Assembly (NCBI RefSeq): GCF_000025005.1
Contig: NC_013525.1
Span: forward strand, 434,001-498,000
Direction of reading: 5' to 3'
Length of the DNA: 64,000 nt
Source: Thermobaculum terrenum ATCC BAA-798
Lineage (GTDB): Bacteria; Chloroflexota; Chloroflexia; Thermobaculales; Thermobaculaceae
The notes below the pieces were generated by a model that worked only from the letters and a program-made list of their open reading frames with translations, ran no database searches and was not told the origin of the DNA. The position numbers were made by a program, and so were the translations under genes. Below, piece by piece: positions 8,634 through 17,421 of the stretch (position 1 is the stretch's first letter; the number at the start of each line of letters is the position of its first letter).

Positions 8634-10178
8634 CTATAACCAGCGCCACTCCCTACCGTCTCGGTAGAGCAATCGATCCGCATCTCTCGGCCCCCAGCTA
8701 CCGCTTTCATAGTTCGGGAACTGGGGTGGAGGCAGTTGCTTCCAAGCATCAAGTATGTCGGTTATGAAGGCCCAAGAAGCTTCCACCTCATCGTGGCGAG
8801 TGAATAGGGTTGAGTCACCTATCATGGCGTCCAGCAGCAACCTCTCATAGGCCTCGGGAGGCTCAATGCCAAAGCCTGTTCCGTACAGGAATTCCATCTT
8901 TACTGGCCGTATATTGAGCCTGGTGCCCGGGGTCTTGACGGATACAGTCAATGAGATGCCTTCATCTGGCTGTATCCGCAACGCCAATACGTTAGGCTCG
9001 ATAATGCCATCTGTTTGTTGCCCAAACAGCAGTAACGGGGGCTGCTTGAACTGGATTGCGATCTCGGTGACCCTCTTCTTCAGGCGCTTGCCGGTGCGCA
9101 TATAGATGGGTACTCCTTGCCAGCGCCAGTTGTCTATAAATAGCTTGATCGCCACGTAGGTTTCAGTAACTGAGTTGGGATCTACGTTCGGCTCCTGCCT
9201 GTAGCCAGGTACCTCTTTCCCATCTATTAAGCCGGGACCATATTGGCCTCTTACTACCTGATCGGCTACGGCATTACCTCGAATCGGTCGAATAGCCCTA
9301 AGGACCTTGACCTTTTCATCGCGCACTGAGTTTGCATCGAACGCCACAGGCGGCTCCATTGCTACTAAGTTGAGGAGCTGCAATAGGTGGCTCTGCATCA
9401 TATCTCTCAGCGCGCCTGATTCCTCGTAGTATTTCCCACGCCCCTCGATGCCAATAGATTCAGCTGCCGTTATTTGTACGTGGTCTATGTAGTTCCGATT
9501 CCATATAGGCTCGAATATGGAGTTAGCAAACCTGAATACCAGTATGTTTTGTACGGTTTCCTTACCCAGGTAGTGGTCTATGCGGAATATTTGATCCTCA
9601 GAGAAGAACTGGTGCAACAGGTCATTAAGTTCTCGTGCCGACTGCAGATCATGGCCGAAAGGCTTTTCTATGATGATACGGGTGTATCCCTGTTCAGCTC
9701 TGCGAGACCTCCCGCTTAGACCTACATCGCCTAATCTTTCGACTATCGTTTCATAATAGGATGGAGAGGCTGACAGATAGTATAGCCTGTTCCCACCGAG
9801 TCCTTTTTCACTGTCGAGCTTATCCAAAAAATCCTTTAGCTTTTGATAACCTTCTACGTTGTCGAATTCTGATTGCACGTAGTACAAATTTTGTGCAAAA
9901 CTTTCCCAGATCTTTGGATCAGGCTTCCTACGCGAGAATTCCTGTACCCCTTTGAGCATCTCTTCCCTGAAGTAATCGTCGCTCCAGGGGCGTCGGGCAA
10001 AACCTATTATCGCGAAGTTAGGTGGTAAAAGCTTATCAACTGCAAGGTTATATAAGGCAGGAACTAGCTTGCGATGTGTTAGATCGCCGGTAGCACCAAA
10101 GACCACTATCGCACAGGGCTGTGGAGTACGTTCTATATGCGTACTTGCCCTAAGTGGGTTCTCGATTACAGTCGTCAT
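8634..10178 (-). CDS. zwf: Glucose-6-phosphate 1-dehydrogenase
   Basis: The 514-residue protein has the nucleotide-binding motif GATGDLTHRK near residue 30 and the substrate-binding signature RIDHYLGKE near 200. Length and motifs match the family. It oxidises glucose 6-phosphate to the lactone, entry step of the oxidative pentose phosphate pathway. The gene lies between the isomerase and pgl. A hairpin at 10224-10258 separates it from pgi and could reduce read-through into zwf. Confidence 0.95.
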   Translation of the reverse strand: MTTVIENPLRASTHIERTPQPCAIVVFGATGDLTHRKLVPALYNLAVDKLLPPNFAIIGFARRPWSDDYFREEMLKGVQEFSRRKPDPKIWESFAQNLYYVQSEFDNVEGYQKLKDFLDKLDSEKGLGGNRLYYLSASPSYYETIVERLGDVGLSGRSRRAEQGYTRIIIEKPFGHDLQSARELNDLLHQFFSEDQIFRIDHYLGKETVQNILVFRFANSIFEPIWNRNYIDHVQITAAESIGIEGRGKYYEESGALRDMMQSHLLQLLNLVAMEPPVAFDANSVRDEKVKVLRAIRPIRGNAVADQVVRGQYGPGLIDGKEVPGYRQEPNVDPNSVTETYVAIKLFIDNWRWQGVPIYMRTGKRLKKRVTEIAIQFKQPPLLLFGQQTDGIIEPNVLALRIQPDEGISLTVSVKTPGTRLNIRPVKMEFLYGTGFGIEPPEAYERLLLDAMIGDSTLFTRHDEVEASWAFITDILDAWKQLPPPQFPNYESGSWGPRDADRLLYRDGREWRWL

Positions 10179-10223
10179 ATACGCCTCACAGCTCTTTATT
10201 ACGTTTACCTTTACGAAAACTAC

Positions 10224-10258
10224 GAGGGTGGGACGTTAGATTTTATCGCCCCACCCTC
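10224..10258 (-). terminator. Intercistronic hairpin between pgi and zwf
   Basis: A 9-base perfect stem (GAGGGTGGG with CCCACCCTC) and a 17-base loop lie between two co-directional genes, followed on the minus strand by GTAGTTTTCG. It may be a partial terminator or an mRNA-stability element. Confidence 0.5.
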
Positions 10259-10270
10259 TATGATACCACC

Positions 10271-11932
10271 CTAGCTTCTAACCTTTATAGCATCCTGTAC
10301 GAGGGATTGTAGTTGCCTGAGTGCCTCTACGAGTTCTCCTCGCAAGTGCACCCTGAGCACTCTTCTCCCCCTTCCCTTCAAGGCTTCGAAGTCTCCCAGA
10401 GCCTGAGCCCTCTTGAGAACGTTGAAGCTGTAAGGAACTCCTGGTATTGGCATGTCCTGGGGCTCATCGTAAGTTACCTGCAGGAACATGCCGTTATCTG
10501 CTCCGCCCTTATGTAGCTGCCCTGTGGAATGCAGGAATCGCGGTCCATAGCCAAAGGTAGTAGCTATCGTTAGTGCATCTCTTAGCTGGATTCTGGCTTC
10601 CTGTAGGGGCTTTTCGACCTCTGGATTGTAAGGCACATAAGCCATGATAGCCAGGTAGTCCCCTGCCTTTGCGCTGGATAGGAACGCTTCTAGCGCCCCT
10701 GCAAGAGTATGCCCTTGATATCCATACAGAGAGATCGAATCCTCGGTTATATCAGGCTCTGGCTCCGGCAGCTTGCCTGTGTTTTCGTACTCTTTCAGGA
10801 GGCGATTGGTGTTATCTTTGCTCTCCTGCACGTTGGGCTCATCGAATGGATTGATACCAAGTATGGCTCCTGCTATAGCTGTAGCTATCTCCCATCTCAG
10901 GAACTCTCCGCCCATATCAGTTGGACCTGCCAGGCGAAGTGTAACGACGGGGTGCCCGGCCTGGGCCAAGCTCTCGAGCTTTTGCCCCATTTCTTTGTCC
11001 TCAGGAGAGCCCATGTCTAGATGGACGAAGAGCCTATCATCCCCGTAGGAGCTGGGCTCACCTAAGGTCTCGCCCTCAACAGGTAGTATGCCTTTGCCTT
11101 CTTTCCCTGTGCTTTCGGCTATAAGTTGCTCTACCCAATAGCCGAAGGTGCCTATCCCAGGCGAAATCACCAGAGTGAGCTTGTCTCTGCCAGCTAGGGC
11201 CATCTCACCCATGATGGTGCCGAGCCACACTCCGGGGTTGTCCTTAGGCTCTACGTTAGGACCGCATTCCTTTGACATGTCCTGAGCTCTGTCCAGAAGC
11301 TTATCAATTGGAGCGCCAATGATAGCCCCAGGCACCAGGCCGAAGTAGGACAATGCGGAGTATCTACCGCCTATATCCTCTCGGTTCTCGAATACGGCCC
11401 TAAATCCCTTGTTTCTGCCTTCTTCTGCAAGCTTTGTCCCTGGATCTGTGATTGCTATGAAGTGCTTACCAGGGTCGCTTATCCCTAGCGAGCTAACCTT
11501 CTCCCAGAAGTACTTGAACTGCGAGACCGTCTCAATAGTTGTGCCGGATTTGCTGGCAACTATGAACAAGGTCTTTGCCAGATCTATCTTGTCCTCTACA
11601 GACTTGATAGTTGTACTGTCTGTAGTATCAAGTACGTGGAGTTCTGGGTACCCCTGTGCTGAGCCAAAGGTATGACGCAGCACGTCAGGAGCAAGGCTGC
11701 TGCCTCCCATGCCAAGAAGCACTGCATGGGTAAAACCTTCAGCTTTGAGCTCTTCTGCGAACTTTTGCAGGTTGGGGACCTCTTTGATCATCTCTGGAAT
11801 GACATCCAGCCAACCCAGCCTATTGCAGATCTTCTGCTGTACGGCTGGATCATCCTTCCAGATGCTGGCGTCATGTTGCCATAACCGCCTGCCGACCGAC
11901 TCCTGCTGGAATCGGTGGAGGCGGTCGGTTAT
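10271..11932 (-). CDS. pgi: Phosphoglucose isomerase domain, in -1 frame to tal (C-terminal half of a Tal-Pgi fusion)
   Basis: This frame encodes sugar-isomerase (SIS) motifs GMGGSSLAP and SKSGTTIET and ends with VRS. Homology does not begin at the first ATG (11791). In-frame sequence upstream of it (RLWQHDASIW, then KICNRLGWLDV) matches the linker and start of the isomerase part of known bifunctional transaldolase/isomerases. No ATG, GTG or TTG occurs in this frame between the tal stop and 11791, so an intact product needs a -1 shift from tal. The fused product would be 944 residues, in the range of single-ORF fusions in related bacteria. Alternatives are an authentic mutation or a sequencing error. 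Confidence 0.85.
   Translation of the reverse strand: MTDRLHRFQQESVGRRLWQHDASIWKDDPAVQQKICNRLGWLDVIPEMIKEVPNLQKFAEELKAEGFTHAVLLGMGGSSLAPDVLRHTFGSAQGYPELHVLDTTDSTTIKSVEDKIDLAKTLFIVASKSGTTIETVSQFKYFWEKVSSLGISDPGKHFIAITDPGTKLAEEGRNKGFRAVFENREDIGGRYSALSYFGLVPGAIIGAPIDKLLDRAQDMSKECGPNVEPKDNPGVWLGTIMGEMALAGRDKLTLVISPGIGTFGYWVEQLIAESTGKEGKGILPVEGETLGEPSSYGDDRLFVHLDMGSPEDKEMGQKLESLAQAGHPVVTLRLAGPTDMGGEFLRWEIATAIAGAILGINPFDEPNVQESKDNTNRLLKEYENTGKLPEPEPDITEDSISLYGYQGHTLAGALEAFLSSAKAGDYLAIMAYVPYNPEVEKPLQEARIQLRDALTIATTFGYGPRFLHSTGQLHKGGADNGMFLQVTYDEPQDMPIPGVPYSFNVLKRAQALGDFEALKGRGRRVLRVHLRGELVEALRQLQSLVQDAIKVRS
11884..11928 (-). promoter_or_regulatory. mRNA hairpin just downstream of the tal stop, candidate frameshift stimulator
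   Basis: On the minus strand CCGACCG pairs with CGGTCGG (11892-11928). After a single mismatch CTCC pairs with GGAG, giving 11 mostly G-C pairs and a 13-base loop. A competing 7-pair stem (ACCGCCT with AGGCGGT, 11884-11925) uses part of the same strand. The first stem begins 3 bases and the second 6 bases after the slippery heptamer. Confidence 0.55.
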
Positions 11933-13104
11933 TTTCCCTCGTAGGAGCCCAAATTAGCGAACTGCCTGTCTTTGAGTTCCGCCATCAGAGTCTCCCTCTT
12001 CTCGTTGATCACCTTGTCCAGGCTATCGAAGGAATCTGCAAAGAGCTTGACTCCATCTGCCTGGAGCTTGTCAGTTACTTCTTTCATGCTTATTCCAAGG
12101 CTCTCGAGCTTCTCGATCACAGCATACGCCTGGTCCAGATCCTTGTCGATGGTCCTGGCAACTTTGCCGTGATCCAGGAAAGCCTCTATAGTCTGTGGAG
12201 GCATAGTGTTGACCGTGTCGGGTCCGATGAGCTCTTCTACATACATGACGTCTCTGTATGCGGGGTTCTTAGTGCTCGTGCTGGCCCACAGAGGTCTTTG
12301 TACCCGTGCTCCTTTGGCTTTCAGGCTCTCCCACCTCTCACCTTGGAATTTCTTGAGGAAGTGCTGATAGGCTATACGCGCGTTAGCTATTGCCGCCTTT
12401 CCAAGTAGGCTCTCCAGTTCACTCTTCTCCTGGCTGTCCTGCTCAGATTCGATGAGCTTCTGGAGCCTCTTATCCACCTCTGTGTCGACTCGACTTACGA
12501 AGAAGCTGGCTACAGAAGCGATCTTATCTATGGGCTTGCCCTCAGATACTCTTTGCTCAAGACCTTCAAGATAGGCATCCATGACGCGCTCGTAGTAATC
12601 GATCGAGAATATGAGGGTGATATTGACGTTTATGCCCTCACTGATCAACTGCCTGATAGCAGGGATGCCCTGGTCGGTAGCGGGCACCTTTATGAAGATG
12701 TTCGGACGATCGATTGTTTGGAAGAACTTTCGGGCCTCAGCGATTGTACCCTCAGTATCGTAGGCCAGTTTGGGGTTGACCTCTATGCTGACGTAGCCAT
12801 CAAGCCCTCCTGTTTCATCATACACAGGCCGGAGGACATCAGCGGCCATGCGTATATCCTCCACAATCAGCCCTTCGTAGATCTCGGACTGGGAAGCTCC
12901 ATTCTGTACCAACTCCCTGAAGGCTTCATCGTACTCTTTCGAGCTAGAGATAGCCTTTTCGAATATGGTTGGGTTAGATGTCAAACCCCTTATGCCTTTA
13001 TCTATCAGGGATTGGAGCTCTCCGGACTTGATTATGTCTCTGGTGATGTAGTCTATCCATGGGCTCTGCCCTTGTTCGATAAGCTCATGTAGTCTAGTGC
13101 GCAT
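11929..13104 (-). CDS. tal: Transaldolase (N-terminal half of a Tal-Pgi fusion locus)
   Basis: The 391-residue protein has the transaldolase signature G-L-T-S-N-P-T-I-F-E-K-A near residue 40 and the Schiff-base lysine in FIKVPAT near 140. It transfers dihydroxyacetone units between sugar phosphates in the non-oxidative pentose phosphate pathway. It lies 22 bases after transketolase on the same strand. The stop codon follows a slippery heptamer and precedes a stable hairpin, so the gene probably yields both free transaldolase and a fusion with the isomerase. Confidence 0.93.
   Translation of the reverse strand: MRTRLHELIEQGQSPWIDYITRDIIKSGELQSLIDKGIRGLTSNPTIFEKAISSSKEYDEAFRELVQNGASQSEIYEGLIVEDIRMAADVLRPVYDETGGLDGYVSIEVNPKLAYDTEGTIAEARKFFQTIDRPNIFIKVPATDQGIPAIRQLISEGINVNITLIFSIDYYERVMDAYLEGLEQRVSEGKPIDKIASVASFFVSRVDTEVDKRLQKLIESEQDSQEKSELESLLGKAAIANARIAYQHFLKKFQGERWESLKAKGARVQRPLWASTSTKNPAYRDVMYVEELIGPDTVNTMPPQTIEAFLDHGKVARTIDKDLDQAYAVIEKLESLGISMKEVTDKLQADGVKLFADSFDSLDKVINEKRETLMAELKDRQFANLGSYEGK
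11932..11938 (-). promoter_or_regulatory. G GGA AAA slippery heptamer, candidate -1 frameshift site
   Basis: Reading the tal frame, the last codons are GAG GGA AAA followed at once by TAA. GGGAAAA fits the canonical X XXY YYZ pattern: both tRNAs can re-pair after slipping one base back. The -1 frame continues as ATA ACC GAC into the isomerase domain. Confidence 0.6.
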
Positions 13105-13126
13105 TTTTGTTTACCTCCCGATAGCG

Positions 13127-15001
13127 CTATTTGGATAGCTCACGTACTGCGTTGGCTATGTGCTTGGCGCTGATACCTGCTGCGTCCAACAGCTCCTGCG
13201 GCTTACCAGAGCCAGGCATATCGCGGACCGCCAGGTGCTTGACCTTGATATCAGAAAGCGATACTTGCCCTGAATCGGCCAGAGCAGAGAGTACTGCCTC
13301 GCCCAAGCCTCCTTCTGGCCAGTGATCCTCTGCGATCACCAGCTTGCCACCTGTGGCCTGCAGGGATTCGATCAGAGTCGCCACATCGATCGGCTTGACA
13401 GAGTAAGCATCTACTATCCTGATAGACACCCCCTCTTTTTGTAGCTCCTCGTAGGCCTTAATCGCCTCGTGTACCGTTATGCCGGCGGCAACGACTGTGG
13501 CGACGTCGTTACTTGACTGCTTGACGACCTTACTGCCGCCTATCTTGAATTCCTCGTCAGAGGAATAAATGACGGGTGTCTTCTCTCTGGTTGTTCGCAG
13601 GAAGCTGATGCCGTTCTGGTCTGCCATCGCAGCTACCAGCTGGGCGGTCTGATTGGCATCACAAGGATACAGCACCGTGCTGCCATGCACCGCACGCATC
13701 ATCGCTATGTCTTCCAGACCCATCTGCGAAGGACCATCCTCTCCGATGGATACGCCCGCATGGGACCCACAGAGCCGGATGTTAGCCCTGGATATAGCAC
13801 CCATTCGTATAAAATCATAAGCTCTTGTCAGGAACGCGGCGAACGTGGATGCGAAGGGCACCCACTTGCGCACTCCAAGGCCTATGGCTGCGGCAACCAT
13901 CTGTTGCTCCGCTATGTACATCTCAAAGAATCTGTCTGGATAGGCCTTGGCGAATCTTTCAGAATAAGTGGAGTTGCTTACCTCTCCATCGAGAGCCACC
14001 ACATCTCCTCTGGCTGCGCCCAGCGCCTTGAGGGCATCACCATAGGCACCTCTGGTGGCTACGGAATCTCCCACCTCGTACTTCGGAAGCTCCAAGGGCT
14101 TGTTCTCCCCTCTGCTTGGAGCTTCTACCGGATCTGGCTTAGGAACCTCTATGGTGATGTTTCTTTCACCGCCCAGTTCCTCAATCGCCTTGGGGAGGCT
14201 ATCCTTATCTATGGGCTTGCCATGCCAGCCTTCCTTATCCTCAAGGAAGCTTACGCCTCTGCCCTTATGGGTGCGTGCGAGTATAACGGTAGGTTGGCCT
14301 GTGACCTGTATGGCCTCCTCGTATGCTCGATCTATCTCCTCAAGGTTATGACCATCTATCTCTATGACGTGCCATCCAAAGGCCTTAGCGCGCTCCGCGT
14401 AGCCGTCCAGGTTCCATCCGAGCATCGTCTCGCCGCGCTGGCCAAGCCTGTTGACGTCTACTATTGCTATCAAGTTGTCGAGCTTGTAGTACCCTGCGTG
14501 TTGGAAGGCCTCCCACATTGAGCCTTCAGCCATTTCGCTATCGCCACAGAGTACCCAGACTCTGTAGGGAAGTTTCTCAAGGTACTTGCCAGAGAGTGCT
14601 ATGCCTATGGCTATGGGAAGTCCCTGCCCAAGGGACCCGGTGGCAACATCCACCCATGGTATAGCGGGTGTGGGGTGTCCCTGGAGCCGGCTACCAAATT
14701 TTCTGAAGGTCATCAACTCCTCATCGGTGATGGCTCCCGCTGCCTTGAACATGGAATACAGCAGGGGAGAGGCATGCCCCTTTGAGAAGATAAGGTGATC
14801 GTTTCCAGGATTCTCTGGATTATTGAAGTCATATCGCAGATATTTGCTCATCAGGACTGCCATAAGGTCCGCAGCAGACATGGAAGAGGTGGGATGACCG
14901 GACCCTGCCTCAGTGCTGCACCTAAGGCTATCAACCCTCAACTGTTGGGCTAGTTCGTGCCACTGCTCGATCTGGGTCTTCTGGTCGGTTGTTACAGCCA
15001 T
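13127..15001 (-). CDS. tkt: Transketolase
   Basis: The 624-residue single-chain transketolase contains the thiamine-diphosphate region (GDSEMAEG ... N-R) near residue 155, the His-rich substrate motifs SKGHASP and GRLQGHP-like GSRLQGHPTP, and the pyrimidine-binding domain with MYIAEQQMV. It is the shorter type found in thermophiles and animals. A perfect AAGGAGG ribosome binding site precedes the ATG. It heads the transketolase-transaldolase-isomerase-zwf-pgl run; a TATAAT at 15085-15090 (minus strand) lies upstream without a clear -35. Confidence 0.94.
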   Translation of the reverse strand: MAVTTDQKTQIEQWHELAQQLRVDSLRCSTEAGSGHPTSSMSAADLMAVLMSKYLRYDFNNPENPGNDHLIFSKGHASPLLYSMFKAAGAITDEELMTFRKFGSRLQGHPTPAIPWVDVATGSLGQGLPIAIGIALSGKYLEKLPYRVWVLCGDSEMAEGSMWEAFQHAGYYKLDNLIAIVDVNRLGQRGETMLGWNLDGYAERAKAFGWHVIEIDGHNLEEIDRAYEEAIQVTGQPTVILARTHKGRGVSFLEDKEGWHGKPIDKDSLPKAIEELGGERNITIEVPKPDPVEAPSRGENKPLELPKYEVGDSVATRGAYGDALKALGAARGDVVALDGEVSNSTYSERFAKAYPDRFFEMYIAEQQMVAAAIGLGVRKWVPFASTFAAFLTRAYDFIRMGAISRANIRLCGSHAGVSIGEDGPSQMGLEDIAMMRAVHGSTVLYPCDANQTAQLVAAMADQNGISFLRTTREKTPVIYSSDEEFKIGGSKVVKQSSNDVATVVAAGITVHEAIKAYEELQKEGVSIRIVDAYSVKPIDVATLIESLQATGGKLVIAEDHWPEGGLGEAVLSALADSGQVSLSDIKVKHLAVRDMPGSGKPQELLDAAGISAKHIANAVRELSK

Positions 15002-15117
15002 TTACTCAGCCTCCTTACTAAGTTAAGCGACAGATCAAGATTCGTGCCGCCATGGTTCCAAATTCACATTCCCCCTGAATATAGATTATATACCCAGGGC
15101 ATTATCCTAGGCGAAAA

Positions 15118-16512
15118 CTATGGAGCTACTAGCCTTGTAGGAGCGTCTTTTAACTCCTTGACCGCTCCTATAGCTTCCAGAACTAGTAGAGCAGCTCCTC
15201 TCGCTGAAGGTTCTTCTTCCAGACAAATCATCGTTGGGCGTCTCAAGACTTCGCTGAGAGCCTTTCTCAAAGCCTGAGATTTTATGATTGCACCACCGCT
15301 TAAGAGTGTGACTCTATCGTCACTGCCTAATGAGTTATCCAGCATATCGTGTACCTTGGCGAACTCATAAAGCACGCCCAGCATGCCGGCTTTGAATATA
15401 TCCTCGGGTTTTGTGTCCAGCCTCAATCCTCTGATGGTGCCAGTAGCATCAGGTCGCCACCTGGGACTTCTTTCCCCAGCTAGATAAGGTTCGAATACCA
15501 GGCCTGGTTTGACCTTCTGAATGGTCAGCAGGCATTGCTCGGCTTGCTCGTGCGAGATGCGCAGTGTCTCAGTTAACCATTCATATATATTGCCCGCGTT
15601 ACTCAGGGCACCTCCAAATAGCAACCTGTCCTTATCTATCCTGTACAACCATAGACCATAGGGTGGTTCTAAGTACTGATCAACCACGATTCGAATGGCT
15701 CCGCTAGTGCCAAAATTTATAGCGACTTTGCTGCTATCGAAGGCACCGCTACCTATATTGGAGCAGGCTCCATCTCCTACTGCAGGGTACCATGGGATAC
15801 CAGCAAGATCCTTCCATGGAAAATCTGAGACGCGCAGGTACCCCAAGGGTTCTCTCAGAGAAGTGAGTCTCGGGAGAGAATTTTCTCTCAGATCGAGGAG
15901 GTCGATCCAGAAGGGATCCCATGACATCTCACGCTGTAGGTAGATGCCCGTACCTGATGCCATGCCATGGGCACATCTTAACTCCCCTGTGAACCTCAGC
16001 TGTACGTATTCGGCAAATGACAGCCACTTGTCTACTTGAGAGTACAGCTCAGGCCGCGAGTCTCTTAGCCAGAGCAGCTTTGACGGCCAGTAGGAGGAAT
16101 GAAGCGGACAGCCATTCCTTTTGTATGTCTCGTCTACGCTCGCTTCAGATCTTAGCTGATCTACATATGGTGCTGAGCGTGTATCTGCCCACAGGTAAAC
16201 TGGGGTGATAGCCTTTCCTCTGTGGTCTATGCCCATGAGGCTATGCCAGAAAGATGTCATCGCTACTGCAGCTGGCAGTACGCTGTACTCCCGAGCAGCT
16301 GATAGCGATTTATCTATGACAGCACAGACTTTAGTGAAAGCCTCTTCGGGATCTAGCTCAGATCCCCCATCCGGGGTGGTTGTTGGTGAGTGCTCGATGG
16401 CAAACAGTGTATTATCGGCTATATCGCCAGTAGCATCTATCAGGCATGAGCGTATAGATGAAGTTCCTATATCTATGCTTAGGACACAAGGCTCTGACGG
16501 TTTATGGGACAT
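15118..16512 (-). CDS. gntK: FGGY-family carbohydrate kinase, probable gluconokinase
   Basis: The 464-residue protein starts with the phosphate-1 motif SIDIGTSSIR near residue 13 and ends with an ATP-binding GGAIIKS-type motif. The pattern V-A-M-T-S-F-W-H-S-L and YLWADTR matches FGGY gluconate kinases, making 6-phosphogluconate. It lies upstream of transketolase with a 116-base gap, so it may be transcribed with the block or separately. It is divergent from the CYTH gene across only 81 bases. A related sugar such as fucose or rhamnulose remains possible. Confidence 0.75.
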   Translation of the reverse strand: MSHKPSEPCVLSIDIGTSSIRSCLIDATGDIADNTLFAIEHSPTTTPDGGSELDPEEAFTKVCAVIDKSLSAAREYSVLPAAVAMTSFWHSLMGIDHRGKAITPVYLWADTRSAPYVDQLRSEASVDETYKRNGCPLHSSYWPSKLLWLRDSRPELYSQVDKWLSFAEYVQLRFTGELRCAHGMASGTGIYLQREMSWDPFWIDLLDLRENSLPRLTSLREPLGYLRVSDFPWKDLAGIPWYPAVGDGACSNIGSGAFDSSKVAINFGTSGAIRIVVDQYLEPPYGLWLYRIDKDRLLFGGALSNAGNIYEWLTETLRISHEQAEQCLLTIQKVKPGLVFEPYLAGERSPRWRPDATGTIRGLRLDTKPEDIFKAGMLGVLYEFAKVHDMLDNSLGSDDRVTLLSGGAIIKSQALRKALSEVLRRPTMICLEEEPSARGAALLVLEAIGAVKELKDAPTRLVAP

Positions 16513-16593
16513 GGGAAACTCTGGTAGTGTATTTTCTAGAATCTTCGCATAACTTGAAACTCTAGGGCAAGGCGCGGAAGGGATATCAGAATA

Positions 16594-17103
16594 ATGAGGG
16601 AAACTGAGATAAAGCTTAGGGTTGAGAACCTGGAAGAAGTTGAAGAGAGACTCAGAAGGGTAGGAGCTATGCCCAGGGAAGAGCGCGTAGAAGAGGTTGA
16701 CAGGATCTTCCGGGATGTTACCGGCGATCGTCTTGAGAGTCAGCTTTTGCGCCTGCGTACCTCTGCAGGCAAAAACACACTCACATGGAAGGGTGAGCCC
16801 AAGTTTAGAGGAGGGGTGAAGGAGAGGGAAGAAGAACAGACAGGAGTAGAATCAGCGGAGGCTATGATCGAGATATTAAGACGCCTGGGCTTCGAAGTCG
16901 ATCTTGAGTTTTCCAAAGTGCGCAACTACTGGGAGCTAGAAGGGTGTATGGTGAGCCTGGACACGCTACCGTTTGGCAGATTTATTGAGATAGAAGGCGA
17001 TGAGGCTGCGATAGTGCGAGTGAGGCGAATACTGGAATTAGAAGCTGCTGAGGAGGTAAAGCTGAGCTATCCTGAGATGGCCAGAATACATCTCGGGAAA
17101 TGA
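16594..17103 (+). CDS. CYTH-domain protein (class IV adenylate cyclase/ thiamine-triphosphatase superfamily)
   Basis: The 169-residue protein starts with the E-x-E-x-K signature as ETEIK at residues 3-7 and has alternating charged beta-strand patterns that form the triphosphate tunnel (RLRTSAGK, LTWKG, FIEIEG). Members bind triphosphate substrates with metal; activities include class IV adenylate cyclase and inorganic triphosphatase, and the sequence does not decide between them. An AGGGAT site lies upstream of the ATG. Confidence 0.85.
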   Translation: MRETEIKLRVENLEEVEERLRRVGAMPREERVEEVDRIFRDVTGDRLESQLLRLRTSAGKNTLTWKGEPKFRGGVKEREEEQTGVESAEAMIEILRRLGFEVDLEFSKVRNYWELEGCMVSLDTLPFGRFIEIEGDEAAIVRVRRILELEAAEEVKLSYPEMARIHLGK

Positions 17104-17107
17104 CGAC

Positions 17108-17137
17108 TTGACAAAATATATGACAGTAATGCATTAT
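17108..17137 (+). promoter_or_regulatory. Candidate sigma-70 promoter of the peptide ABC operon, with ~280-nt leader
   Basis: TTGACA at 17108-17113 and CATTAT at 17132-17137 are 18 bases apart. A second -10 (TATAAT, 17232-17237) lies downstream without a well-placed -35. The stretch 17104-17421 holds no gene. It contains a purine-rich segment (about 17260-17330) with a small GAAA-loop hairpin, AGTGCGAAAGTGCA. I recognise no riboswitch in it. Confidence 0.4.
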
Positions 17138-17421
17138 CCTAGTCATGGAAAATTAGTTGTGTAGACTAATCATAGTTAGGTAAGAGCAGTATTTAGTCAA
17201 ATTACTTGTTATATTTTTCCGAGCCTGGGGTTATAATAACCTCTATGTGGAGCCTCTGTTAGTGCGAAAGTGCAAAACGAGGGGTAAGAAGGGATCTGTA
17301 AACAAGGTAAGGGGGTGATGGTACCGAATTTAGTCTTCGTAGCGTTTGCTTATTTTTGAGAGTAAAAAGCTAGTTTTCCTTAGGGTAATCTCAGAATAGA
17401 AAACAGCACAAAGGAGGTACA

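Noticed and set aside
11791-11928. Independent start or reinitiation for pgi
   Set aside because: The ATGs after the tal stop (near 11880) are out of frame and soon stop. The first in-frame ATG removes conserved isomerase sequence.
13685-14521. 278-codon open frame opposite transketolase
   Set aside because: It is antisense to a certain gene, follows its codon bias in mirror, and matches no family.
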